Positions 18,578 to 26,405 of a stretch of DNA of 64,000 nucleotides are shown in pieces. Positions within the stretch are counted from its first letter, which is position 1, and every line of letters starts with the position of its first letter. The DNA comes from DAHUXD01 sp963805495 (GTDB taxonomy: Bacteria > Acidobacteriota > Thermoanaerobaculia > UBA5066 > Gp7-AA6). The DNA is taken from positions 1,054,001 through 1,118,000 of the forward strand of contig CAWDUQ010000002.1 in NCBI GenBank assembly GCA_963805495.1. Direction: 5' to 3'. A program made the position numbers and the translations under genes. The notes beneath the pieces were generated by a model that did no database searches, had not been told where the DNA came from, and saw only the letters and a list, made by a program, of their open reading frames with translations.

Positions 18578-19024
18578 ATGCTCGCGACTCTTCTGACCCT
18601 GGCTTTCTTCGCGGCCCCCGCCGCGCCCGCCGACGTCGCCTCCCTTTCCTGGATGAGCGGAGTCTGGACGGGTTCGCAGAACGGCACCGAATACGAAGAG
18701 GTGTGGACGGCGCCCCGGGGAGGGTCGCTTCTCGGACTCCATCGCGACGTCTCCGCGGGACGCACCGTCTCGTTCGAGTTCCTTCGGATCGAAGCCGCCG
18801 AGGGAGCTCTCGTCTATTGGGCGAGCCCCGGCGGACGGCCGGCGACGCCGTTTCGCGCGGTCGAGACCGCGAAGGATCGAATCGTTTTCGAAAACCGCGA
18901 GCACGACTTCCCCACGCGGATCCTCTACTGGCTCGGCCCCGACGGCGCCCTCCACGCCCGCATCGAGGGCACGCTCCAGGGCAAGCCCGCGGGCGAGGAA
19001 TGGACGTGGCATCGGGCGAGCTGA
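18578..19024 (+). CDS. Secreted DUF6265-like protein
   Basis: A 148-residue protein with an N-terminal signal peptide (MLATLLTLAFFAAPAAPADV). The mature part shows the DUF6265 pattern: LSWMSGVWTG at the start, EEVWTAPRGGSLLGLHRDV, FEFLRIE, and later FENREHDFPTRI, which suggests a small lipocalin-like beta barrel. Function is unknown. The ATG at 18578 has an excellent ribosome site (AGGAGG at 18568-18573), and TAGAGT at 18550-18555 could be the -10 element of a short leader. The TAG of that hexamer is also the stop codon of the AraC-type gene. It is followed by a 139-base gap in which I see no clear feature. Confidence 0.8.
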   Translation: MLATLLTLAFFAAPAAPADVASLSWMSGVWTGSQNGTEYEEVWTAPRGGSLLGLHRDVSAGRTVSFEFLRIEAAEGALVYWASPGGRPATPFRAVETAKDRIVFENREHDFPTRILYWLGPDGALHARIEGTLQGKPAGEEWTWHRAS

Positions 19025-19163
19025 CGCGGGACGACGAGGGAGAGACGCTCGTTCGCGCCCGCCCTCCTCCGGTCGTCCCGAAAAACCCGCGTTCCGTCCC
19101 CTCGACTTCATCGACGATCCGCGCGCCCTTGCGGGACCCCCGGTTCTCGGGCTTTTCTGAGGC

Positions 19164-22136
19164 GTGAACCGGGCCCGCTTCGGCCTCGCCGTGCTGCTCC
19201 TGCTGGCCGCCTGCCAGCTCTGGGGGCTCGATCCCTCCACGCCGCCGTCGCAGTTCGGCCACGACGTCTGGACGAGCGACTCGGGCCTCCCCCAGAACTC
19301 GATCACGGCCATGATCCAGGCCCGCGACGGTTACATCTGGCTCGGAACGCAGGAAGGCCTGGTCCGATTCGACGGCGCGCGCTTTACCATCTTCGACACC
19401 CGCAACACGAAGGCGCTCAACGACGACTGGGTGCAGGCTCTGCTCGAAAGCCGCGACGGCACCCTCTGGATCGGGACGGTCACGGGCCTGGCGCGACGAC
19501 GGCACGGCGAGTTTCTCCCCCCGCCCGAGGGCCCGCTCTCCCGCGCGATCGTGCGGACGCTCTTCGAGAGCCGCGACGGGTCGGTCTGGGTCGCCTCGAG
19601 CCTCGGCGTCACGCGATTCCGGGGCGGGGAGACCCGTACCTGGGGAGAGCGCGAGGGCCTGACCGCCGGAAGGGTCCTCTCGATCGCCGAAGACCGGGAA
19701 GGAACGGTGTGGGTCGGCGGCACCGGTGGAGCGGCCCGCCTGGTGGACGACCACTTCGAGCCCTGGTCCGTACCCGACGGTTTCCCGGGCGCCGCCCTGT
19801 CGATGCTGGCCGACCCCGAGGGAGGCCTGTGGGTCGGCACCGGCCGCGGGCTCGCCCATGTCGACGGCCGTTCCTGGCGCCTCCATGGCATCGAAGACGG
19901 CCTCACGAACAATTTCGTGCGGGCCCTCTCGCGCGACCGCGCGGGGAGCCTGTGGCTCGCGACCGATGGCGGCCTCTTCCGCTTCCGGGACGGCCACTTC
20001 GTCCGGCACGGCGAAGGGGACGGCCTGTCGTCCAACCGGATCCTGTCGATCCTCGAAGACCGCGAGGGAAGCCTCTGGATCGGAACCTCCGACGGAGGTC
20101 TGGACCGGATCCGCGAACGGCGCGTCGTCCTCTACACCGAAGCGGAGGGTCTCTCCGACGCCCGCCTCTGGTCGGTCTTCGAGGACAGCCGCGGGAACCT
20201 CTGGGCGGGGACGGCCGAGGGGGTCTTGAACCGCATGCCGGCGGGCAGCGACCGCTTCGAGACGGTGGCCTCGCTCGGAGCGACCGTCATGGCGATCGCC
20301 GAGGACGCGCGGGGCGGACTGTGGGTCGGCACGCGAGGCGGGGGCCTCGTTTACCTGCGGGACGGCCGGATGCAGCGCTACGTCCAGGCGGACGGGCTGT
20401 CGGGCAACTGGATCTCGTCGCTTCTGGTCGACCGGCACGGCGCCGTCTGGGTCGGAACGATGGCCGCGGGTGTCAATCGGATCGAGAACGGCGTCATCCA
20501 GGCGTTCCGGGGCCCGGGTGTCCTCGGGTCCGACGCCGTCTTCTCGATCTACGAAGACCGTGAGGGACGTCTGTGGATCGGAACGTTCGGCGGCGGGGTC
20601 ACCCGCTACGCGAACGGCCGGTTCGACACGTTCACGACGAAGGACGGCCTCGCGCACGACGTCGTGATGTCGACGTACGAGGACGCGGAGGGGACCTTCT
20701 GGTTCGCCACGCGGGGCGGGCTCTCCCGTTTCCGCGACGGCCGCTTCACGACCTTCCGCCAGAAGGAGGGCGTCTTCCACGACGCCGCTCAGCGCGTCGT
20801 CGAGGACGGGCACGGATACCTCTGGCTGACCAGCAACCGGGGCATCTTCCGCGTCGCGCAGGCCGAGCTCGCAGCAGCCGCGCGCGCCCCCGGCCGGATC
20901 TCCGACGCGGCGACGTTCGCATCGGCCACCGGCATGGCCGTCGCCGAGTGCAACAACGCGCAGCACGGGGCCTGGAAGAGCCGCGACGGGCGCCTCTGGT
21001 TCGCCACGGTCAAGGGGCTCGCCATGGCCGACCCGGCGCGTATCTCCATCAATCCCGTGGCGCCGAACGTCGTCATCGAGCAGGTCACCGCGGACGGGCA
21101 GGCGCTTCCCCTCGACGGAGGCGTCGCGCTTCGGGCGGGCACGCGTCGGCTCGAAATCGCCTACACGGCCCTCGCGTTTCGCAACCCGGGAGCGGTCCGG
21201 TTCCGCTTCCGGCTCGAGGGGTTCGACAAGGACTGGGTCGACGCGGGATCGCGCCGCACCGCGTACTACACGAACCTCCCGCCCGGGCGCTATCGCTTCC
21301 GCGTTCGCGCCGCCAACGAGGACGGCGTCTGGAGCGAAGCGGGCGCCGCGACCGACGTGGTCCTGGCGCGGCACCTCCACGAGACGGCCTGGTTCCGGGC
21401 CCTCACGATCGCCCTCCTCGCGGCGGGCGGCGCCGCCCTCTATCGTCTCCGCGTGCGGCGGCTCGAAGCGCGCGAGCGGCTGCGCACGGCGCTCGTCGCG
21501 GCGCAGCTCGACGCCCTCCAGTTCCAGCTTCGCCCGCACTTCCTCTTCAACACGCTCAACAGCCTCCTGCCCCTGGTGGGCAAGGACCCCGACCGGGCGC
21601 GGCAGATGGTCGTGCGCCTCGGCGACCTGTTGCGGGTCTCGCTGCGCTCCGAGGACCATCCGCTCGTGACGCTCGAAGAGGAGATCGCGATCCTCGAGAA
21701 GTACCTCTCCATCGAGGAGGTCCGCTTCCGGGACCGCCTCGAAGTCTCGATCTCCGTCGACCCTTCCGTGGCCGCGGCGAAGGTGCCGAGCTTCCTCCTC
21801 CAGCCCCTCGTCGAGAACGCGATCAAGCACGGCCTCGGCGGGCGGACCGCGCGGGTGCGCATCGCGGTGACGGCCCGGGAAGAGTCGGGCATGCTCTCCC
21901 TCTCCGTCCGGGACGACGGCCCGGGCCCGCGCGCGAGCTCGATCGACACCACCGGCGGGATCGGCCTCGCCAACACGCGGCGACGGCTCGAAGCTCTTTA
22001 TCCCGGCCGCCACCGGCTCGAGCTCCTCCCGGCCGCGGGCGGAGGCGCCGAGGTCCGTCTCGCGATCCCTCTCGGCCTCGCCGCCGTCCGAACCGCCCCC
22101 GCCGAGGCGCCGGCGACGTTCTCGCGCGCGTCCTGA
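19164..22136 (+). CDS. Two-component regulator propeller histidine kinase, LytS-type core
   Basis: A 990-residue sensor. The N-terminus carries a signal or lipoprotein-like segment (LLLLAAC). Residues about 35-620 hold a dozen or more Reg_prop repeats of the form DG-x-IWLGT-x-x-GL-x-RF, predicted to form two seven-bladed propellers in the periplasm. A Y_Y_Y domain (about 650-735, YRFRVRAANEDGVWSE), one membrane helix (about 740-760), and a LytS-type kinase core with H792 in RPHFLFNTLN follow; the ATPase domain has NAIKHGLG and DDGPGP. The start is GTG at 19164; no strong ribosome site is seen. Kinases of this kind usually sit beside a LytTR response regulator, but none is nearby, so the partner must be elsewhere. 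Confidence 0.92.
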   Translation: MNRARFGLAVLLLLAACQLWGLDPSTPPSQFGHDVWTSDSGLPQNSITAMIQARDGYIWLGTQEGLVRFDGARFTIFDTRNTKALNDDWVQALLESRDGTLWIGTVTGLARRRHGEFLPPPEGPLSRAIVRTLFESRDGSVWVASSLGVTRFRGGETRTWGEREGLTAGRVLSIAEDREGTVWVGGTGGAARLVDDHFEPWSVPDGFPGAALSMLADPEGGLWVGTGRGLAHVDGRSWRLHGIEDGLTNNFVRALSRDRAGSLWLATDGGLFRFRDGHFVRHGEGDGLSSNRILSILEDREGSLWIGTSDGGLDRIRERRVVLYTEAEGLSDARLWSVFEDSRGNLWAGTAEGVLNRMPAGSDRFETVASLGATVMAIAEDARGGLWVGTRGGGLVYLRDGRMQRYVQADGLSGNWISSLLVDRHGAVWVGTMAAGVNRIENGVIQAFRGPGVLGSDAVFSIYEDREGRLWIGTFGGGVTRYANGRFDTFTTKDGLAHDVVMSTYEDAEGTFWFATRGGLSRFRDGRFTTFRQKEGVFHDAAQRVVEDGHGYLWLTSNRGIFRVAQAELAAAARAPGRISDAATFASATGMAVAECNNAQHGAWKSRDGRLWFATVKGLAMADPARISINPVAPNVVIEQVTADGQALPLDGGVALRAGTRRLEIAYTALAFRNPGAVRFRFRLEGFDKDWVDAGSRRTAYYTNLPPGRYRFRVRAANEDGVWSEAGAATDVVLARHLHETAWFRALTIALLAAGGAALYRLRVRRLEARERLRTALVAAQLDALQFQLRPHFLFNTLNSLLPLVGKDPDRARQMVVRLGDLLRVSLRSEDHPLVTLEEEIAILEKYLSIEEVRFRDRLEVSISVDPSVAAAKVPSFLLQPLVENAIKHGLGGRTARVRIAVTAREESGMLSLSVRDDGPGPRASSIDTTGGIGLANTRRRLEALYPGRHRLELLPAAGGGAEVRLAIPLGLAAVRTAPAEAPATFSRAS

Positions 22137-22146
22137 CGCACGCGGC

Positions 22147-22650
22147 TCAGCGCGGAACGCTCTTCGCCCGGACCTCTTCCGACGTCAGTCCGTAGATCGG
22201 AGGCGTCTCGACGCCGAGGATCCCGAGAGCCAGGTAGAGCTGGCCGCGGTGATGGATCTCGTGCTCGATCATGAGTCGGAGCCACTTCCCGACCGGCAGC
22301 TTCGATCCCCCGGGCGTTTCGCAGAGACGGTCGAGGTCGGCGTCGGTCAGCGCCCGGAAGATCGCCATCGACTCCGCGTGGCAGCGATCGACGTAGGCGC
22401 GGACGGCCCGGGCGCCGTCGGCGAGCTCGCGCCCGTGCCCGGAATAGCGGGACGGACGCCCCGCCGCATTTTCGGCGTACATGTCGCGCTCGATGCCGGC
22501 GAGGTGCCGGAGGATGTCGCCGAGCGTGAACTTGCCGGGAGCCCAGGTCCACTCCAGGCGGTCCGGCGGAATGCAGTCGGCCACACGCCGCGTCCGGGCA
22601 CGCACCTTCTCGAAGTATCCGACGAGCTCGCCCACGCGGCGGTTCTCCAT
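22147..22650 (-). CDS. DinB family protein
   Basis: A 167-residue four-helix-bundle protein of the DinB/YfiT type. Likely metal ligands are the histidine in GDILRHLAGIERD (about residue 49) and the pair in MIEHEIHHRGQL (about 133-137); PIYGLTSEEV is the typical family tail. Members include thiol-dependent S-transferases and proteins induced by DNA damage, but the substrate here is unknown. The ATG at 22650 lies 15 bases after the stop of the molybdenum subunit gene with no good ribosome site, so it is probably co-transcribed and weakly translated. It converges with the propeller kinase gene with only 10 bases between stops. Confidence 0.88.
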   Translation of the reverse strand: MENRRVGELVGYFEKVRARTRRVADCIPPDRLEWTWAPGKFTLGDILRHLAGIERDMYAENAAGRPSRYSGHGRELADGARAVRAYVDRCHAESMAIFRALTDADLDRLCETPGGSKLPVGKWLRLMIEHEIHHRGQLYLALGILGVETPPIYGLTSEEVRAKSVPR

Positions 22651-22665
22651 GGCGCGGGCTCGACG

Positions 22666-24831
22666 TCAGGCCTTCAGCTCGCCGGGGCGAATCGGCACGC
22701 GGCGCAGGCGCTTCCCGGTCGCCGCGAAGATGGCGTTCGAGACGGCCGGGGCGACCGGCGGCACCGGCGGCTCGCCGAGCCCGGTCGGGGGCCGGTCGCT
22801 GTCGACGATGTGGGTCTCGACGCGCGGCATCTCGGAGATCGCGAGGACCGGAAACTCGGCGAAATTCGTCTCGACCACGCGCCCGGCACGGATCGTGATC
22901 TCGCCCTTCAAGGCGTACGACAGCCCCCACGCGATCCCGCTTTCGACCTGCCCCTCGACGCCCACCCGGTTGACGACCTGCCCGCAGTCGAGGGCCGTGA
23001 CGATCCGGTGGACGCGCACGTCTCCCGCGGGGCCCACGGAGACCTCGGCCACCTGCGCGATCACGGTGCGCCCGTGGTAGACGTTGCAGGCGATTCCGCG
23101 GCCGGCGCGACGCCCGGGAGGAGTCTCGAGCCTGCGTCCCCAGCCGGCCTTCTCCGCCGCGAGCTTCACGACCGCCGCGAGGCGCGGTCGCTCGATCTTC
23201 CAGCGTCCGTTCGGAAGCGTCAGGACGGGTTCGCCTTCGAGAAGCGAGAGTCTCAGCGCGACCGGATCGCGGTCGAGGCGCGCGGCGACTTCGTCGAGGA
23301 ACGACTCGCGGGCGAAGACGTTGGGCGGGTAGTAGACGGCCCTCCAGGCCCCGGTGCGGATCGGCGACTCGACTTCCGTGTATTCGGCCGAGAGGTTCTC
23401 GATCGCGTACGGCGTGTCGTAGCCGCCCCAGGGGGCGACGTCGTTCTCGCTGTCGGCGGGGTCGAGGTTGCCGAACATCGAGAGGTGGAAGCACGTCGAA
23501 CGATGGGTCCAGGCCGTGATCTTCCCGGATCCGTCGATCCCGGCCTCGAGGTCCGCACGCTCGCTCGGATGAAGGTAGTCCCCGAGGAAGTCGTCTTCGC
23601 GGGACCACACGACCTGGACCGGGACGCCGGCGGCGCGCGCGACCTCCACGGCCTCGGTGGCGTAGTCGGCGTGCAGCCGGCGGCCGAAGCCGCCGCCAAG
23701 GAGGGTGACGTGCACGTCGACCTTGTCGGGCGCGATCTTCAGGAGCTCGGCGCACGCCTTCTGGACCCGCTGCGGGTTCTGCGTCGGCGCCCAGATCTCG
23801 CAGCGCCCGCCGGCCACTCTCGCCGTGCAGTTCTGGGGCTCCACCGACGCGTGGGCCTGGAAGCCGTCCCGGTACGAGGCGGCCATCCGCGTCGCCGACG
23901 CCGCCAGGGCCGACGCCGCGTCGCCCTGCCGGCGCGTCCGGTGCCGCGCGTGGCGCGGGGTCGAGGCCGGATCGTCGAGGCGCCGGGCGAGCTCGGCGCT
24001 CGTCAGGGAAGCGTTGGCGCCCTCGTCCCAGGATGTGGCGAGGGCGTCCCGACCGGAAAACGCGGCGAAGCTGTCGCGCGCGACGACCGCGACTCCCGTC
24101 GACACCTCCACGACTTTCTCGACGCCGGCGACCGCCATGGCCTTCGCGGCGTCGAACCGGAGCACCCGGCCGCCGGGGACCGGACAGCGCGCGACCGCGG
24201 CAAATCGCATCCCCGGAACGCGGACGTCGAGTCCGTAGACCGCCTGACCCGACACGATCGCGGGACCGTCGACGCGCGCGACGCCGGTCCCGACCAGGCG
24301 AAAGTCCTTCCGGTTCTTGAGACCGGGCTCCTTCGGCACGGGCAGCGTCGACGCGACCGCCACGAGCTCTCCGTACGGAAGGCGGCGTCCGGTCGGGGCG
24401 TGGGTCACGGCGCCGTCGCGCGCGACGCATTCCCCGGCGGGCACCTTCCAGGTCCGGGCCGCCGCCGCGACGAGCATCTCGCGGGCGGCCGCCCCGGCCG
24501 TCCGCAGCGGCGTCCAGGAATCCTCGACGCTGCCGCTGCCGCCGGTACCGAGGTCGTCGTAGCCCGGCCCCGGCGACGCCTGAACGAGACGGACCCCGCC
24601 GAGGCCGACCTCGAGCTCCTCGGCGAGAATCATCGCGAGCGACGTCCGCACGCCCTGCCCCATCTCGGAGTGCCCCACCACGAGCGTCACCACGCCGTCG
24701 GAACCGATCGAGACCCAGGGATTGGGGGCAAACGCCGGGGAGGCCCCACGGCCGAAGAGCGGGACTTCGACGAGGAGCGCGGCGCCTCCGACGGCGCCGG
24801 TTTTCAGGAACTGCCGCCGCGTCGCGCTCAT
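22666..24831 (-). CDS. Molybdopterin-binding subunit of a xanthine dehydrogenase-family hydroxylase
   Basis: A 721-residue protein of the isoquinoline 1-oxidoreductase beta-subunit type. It starts with a Tat-like signal (RRQFLKTGAVGGAALL), so the enzyme is probably exported folded with its cofactor. Family motifs are GHSEMGQGVRTSLAMI, the LLGGGFGRRLHADY molybdopterin loop, GAWRAVYYPPNVFARESF and the C-terminal GLGEPPVPPVAPAV with the catalytic glutamate in GEPP. Substrate is an aromatic N-heterocycle or aldehyde by family; it cannot be assigned. The start ATG at 24831 shares its A with the TGA of the small-subunit gene (TGATG), so the two subunits are translationally coupled. No cytochrome electron acceptor or MobA/XdhC maturation gene is adjacent. 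Confidence 0.93.
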   Translation of the reverse strand: MSATRRQFLKTGAVGGAALLVEVPLFGRGASPAFAPNPWVSIGSDGVVTLVVGHSEMGQGVRTSLAMILAEELEVGLGGVRLVQASPGPGYDDLGTGGSGSVEDSWTPLRTAGAAAREMLVAAAARTWKVPAGECVARDGAVTHAPTGRRLPYGELVAVASTLPVPKEPGLKNRKDFRLVGTGVARVDGPAIVSGQAVYGLDVRVPGMRFAAVARCPVPGGRVLRFDAAKAMAVAGVEKVVEVSTGVAVVARDSFAAFSGRDALATSWDEGANASLTSAELARRLDDPASTPRHARHRTRRQGDAASALAASATRMAASYRDGFQAHASVEPQNCTARVAGGRCEIWAPTQNPQRVQKACAELLKIAPDKVDVHVTLLGGGFGRRLHADYATEAVEVARAAGVPVQVVWSREDDFLGDYLHPSERADLEAGIDGSGKITAWTHRSTCFHLSMFGNLDPADSENDVAPWGGYDTPYAIENLSAEYTEVESPIRTGAWRAVYYPPNVFARESFLDEVAARLDRDPVALRLSLLEGEPVLTLPNGRWKIERPRLAAVVKLAAEKAGWGRRLETPPGRRAGRGIACNVYHGRTVIAQVAEVSVGPAGDVRVHRIVTALDCGQVVNRVGVEGQVESGIAWGLSYALKGEITIRAGRVVETNFAEFPVLAISEMPRVETHIVDSDRPPTGLGEPPVPPVAPAVSNAIFAATGKRLRRVPIRPGELKA

Positions 24832-25313
24832 CAGGGAGCTCCCTTCCCGGCGAGCCGGCCGGCCGCGTGGACCGCGCGCCGGATGCGCTCGTAGGTCCCG
24901 CAGCGGCAAACGTGGTCGTTGAGCGCCGCGTCGATGTCGGCGTCGGCCGCGCCCGGTTTCTCCTGCAGGAGGGCCGCCGCCTCCATGATCATCCCCGGCT
25001 GGCAATAGCCGCACTGCGCGACGTCCTCCGCCAGCCAGGCTTTCTGGCAGGGGTGACGCCCGTCCTCCGAGAGGCCTTCGATCGTCGTCACCCGCTTTCC
25101 GCCGGAGGCGATCTCGGCGAGGCTGACCTGGCAGGCGCGGACGGCCCGGCCGTCCAGGTGCACGGTGCACGCGCCGCAGATACCCTCGCCGCACCCGTAC
25201 TTCGTGCCGGTCAGGCCGAGGAAGTCCCGCAGCACCCACAGCAGCGGGGTGTCCGGGTTGCCGGCCTCCACCGACCGTCGTCGGCCGTTGACGGAGAGTT
25301 CGTAGGTCTTCAT
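24831..25313 (-). CDS. [2Fe-2S] subunit of a xanthine dehydrogenase-family hydroxylase
   Basis: A 160-residue iron-sulfur subunit passing electrons from the molybdenum site. The plant-type ferredoxin cluster motif CGEGICGACTVHLDG lies at about residues 41-55 with its fourth Cys in VRACQVS. The second cluster, in the helical domain, uses CGYCQPGM (about 102) and CRCGTY (about 137). It has no FAD domain and no signal peptide, as expected for a small subunit carried along by the Tat signal of its partner. ATG at 25313 (MKTYELSVNG) is preferred over an upstream in-frame GTG/ATG that would add nine poorly fitting residues. It is followed directly by the large subunit. Confidence 0.94.
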   Translation of the reverse strand: MKTYELSVNGRRRSVEAGNPDTPLLWVLRDFLGLTGTKYGCGEGICGACTVHLDGRAVRACQVSLAEIASGGKRVTTIEGLSEDGRHPCQKAWLAEDVAQCGYCQPGMIMEAAALLQEKPGAADADIDAALNDHVCRCGTYERIRRAVHAAGRLAGKGAP

Positions 25314-25407
25314 CGGCGCGCGGTCCCCCCCGAGGTTCAAACGGGAAATCCGCCCGCAGGTTTCGTCGTCCGGACCGGAGGCCGGGATCGGCGGACGGAA
25401 CGACCCC

Positions 25408-26391
25408 TTACCGGCCGCGCACGACCGTGAGAGTCACCGTCAGGGCCTTGTCTCCCGCGGCCGGCTCGACCCGCGCCGTCTGCGTCCAGACTTCGCCGCC
25501 GCTTTCGAAACGCCACGTCCCGGCGGCCTGCTTCTTCCAGCCCGGAGAGTCGGCGAAGGCCCCGTCGAGGCGGGCGAGGAACGCCGCGGGACCGGCGTCG
25601 GTCCGGATCTTCCAGCTCGCCTCCCAGCGGTCCCGTCCTCCCTCGTATCGCAGGAGCGTGCGCGGGTACTCGTTCGCCACCTGGAAACCGGCGTCGAGGT
25701 GCTGGTCGGCGAGGCTCGCGCGCGCCCAGCCCGAGTCCGGCCGCCAGTCGTACTCCATGCCGACCGCCGCGATCTGCGCCGTTCCCTTGCCGTAGAGCTT
25801 CTCGATGACGTGAAGGGCGCCGTCGATTCCCGAGGAGAGACCGGCCGACGTGATGATCTTGCCGTTGTCGACGAAGCGCTTGTCGCGGACGACCTTCGTT
25901 TTCGGCGCGGCGGTCCTGAGGTCGTCGATCATTCCCGCGAACGTCGTGGCCTCGAGCCCGTCGAGCAGCCCCGCCCGCGCCAGGAAAAACGCGCCGTTGC
26001 AGACCGAGAGCACCACCTCGGCCCCCTTTGCGCTCTGCTGGATCCAGCGGATCACGGCCGCGTGGGAGAGCTGCGGATCGACATTGCCCCCGGGGATCAC
26101 GAGGATGTCGGGGCGCGGAGCGCGGGCGAGGTCATAGGACGGGATGACGGTCATCCCCATGGCCGTCTCGATCGGAGAGGTGGTCTCTCCGACCGAGTAG
26201 ATGCGAAACGCCCGGTGACCGTCGACCCGGGCATGGCCGAGGACTTCCCAGGGTCCCGTGTAGTCGATGATCTGGACGCCCGGGAAGAGCAGCACGGCGA
26301 CGTTCTTCTCGCCGCCGTCCTTCGGGCCGAGAGCCAGCCCGGCCCGGGTACAGGCCGCCAACAGAATCGCGAGAGCCAGGCGACGCATCAT
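25408..26391 (-). CDS. DJ-1/PfpI-family lipoprotein
   Basis: A 327-residue protein. The N-terminus (LALAILLAAC) is a good lipoprotein signal with Cys as the anchor. Residues about 30-215 form a DJ-1/PfpI glutaminase-like domain with VLLFPGVQIIDYTGPWEVL and the nucleophile elbow SVCNGAFFLARAGLLDG; the same fold occurs in isonitrile hydratases and in AraC-type regulator sensors. The last 100 residues (KIRTDAGPAAFLARLDGAF onward) are an extra domain I do not recognise. The start ATG at 26391 is set by AAGGAG 7 bases upstream. Fourteen bases separate it from the upstream permease gene. Activity is unknown; an amidase or hydratase acting at the envelope is possible. Confidence 0.87.
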   Translation of the reverse strand: MMRRLALAILLAACTRAGLALGPKDGGEKNVAVLLFPGVQIIDYTGPWEVLGHARVDGHRAFRIYSVGETTSPIETAMGMTVIPSYDLARAPRPDILVIPGGNVDPQLSHAAVIRWIQQSAKGAEVVLSVCNGAFFLARAGLLDGLEATTFAGMIDDLRTAAPKTKVVRDKRFVDNGKIITSAGLSSGIDGALHVIEKLYGKGTAQIAAVGMEYDWRPDSGWARASLADQHLDAGFQVANEYPRTLLRYEGGRDRWEASWKIRTDAGPAAFLARLDGAFADSPGWKKQAAGTWRFESGGEVWTQTARVEPAAGDKALTVTLTVVRGR

Positions 26392-26405
26392 GGGATTTCT
26401 CCTTG

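Noticed and set aside
18525..22013. A 1162-codon open frame on the minus strand
   Set aside because: Antisense to the propeller kinase; the apparent repeats in it are only the mirror of the Reg_prop repeats.
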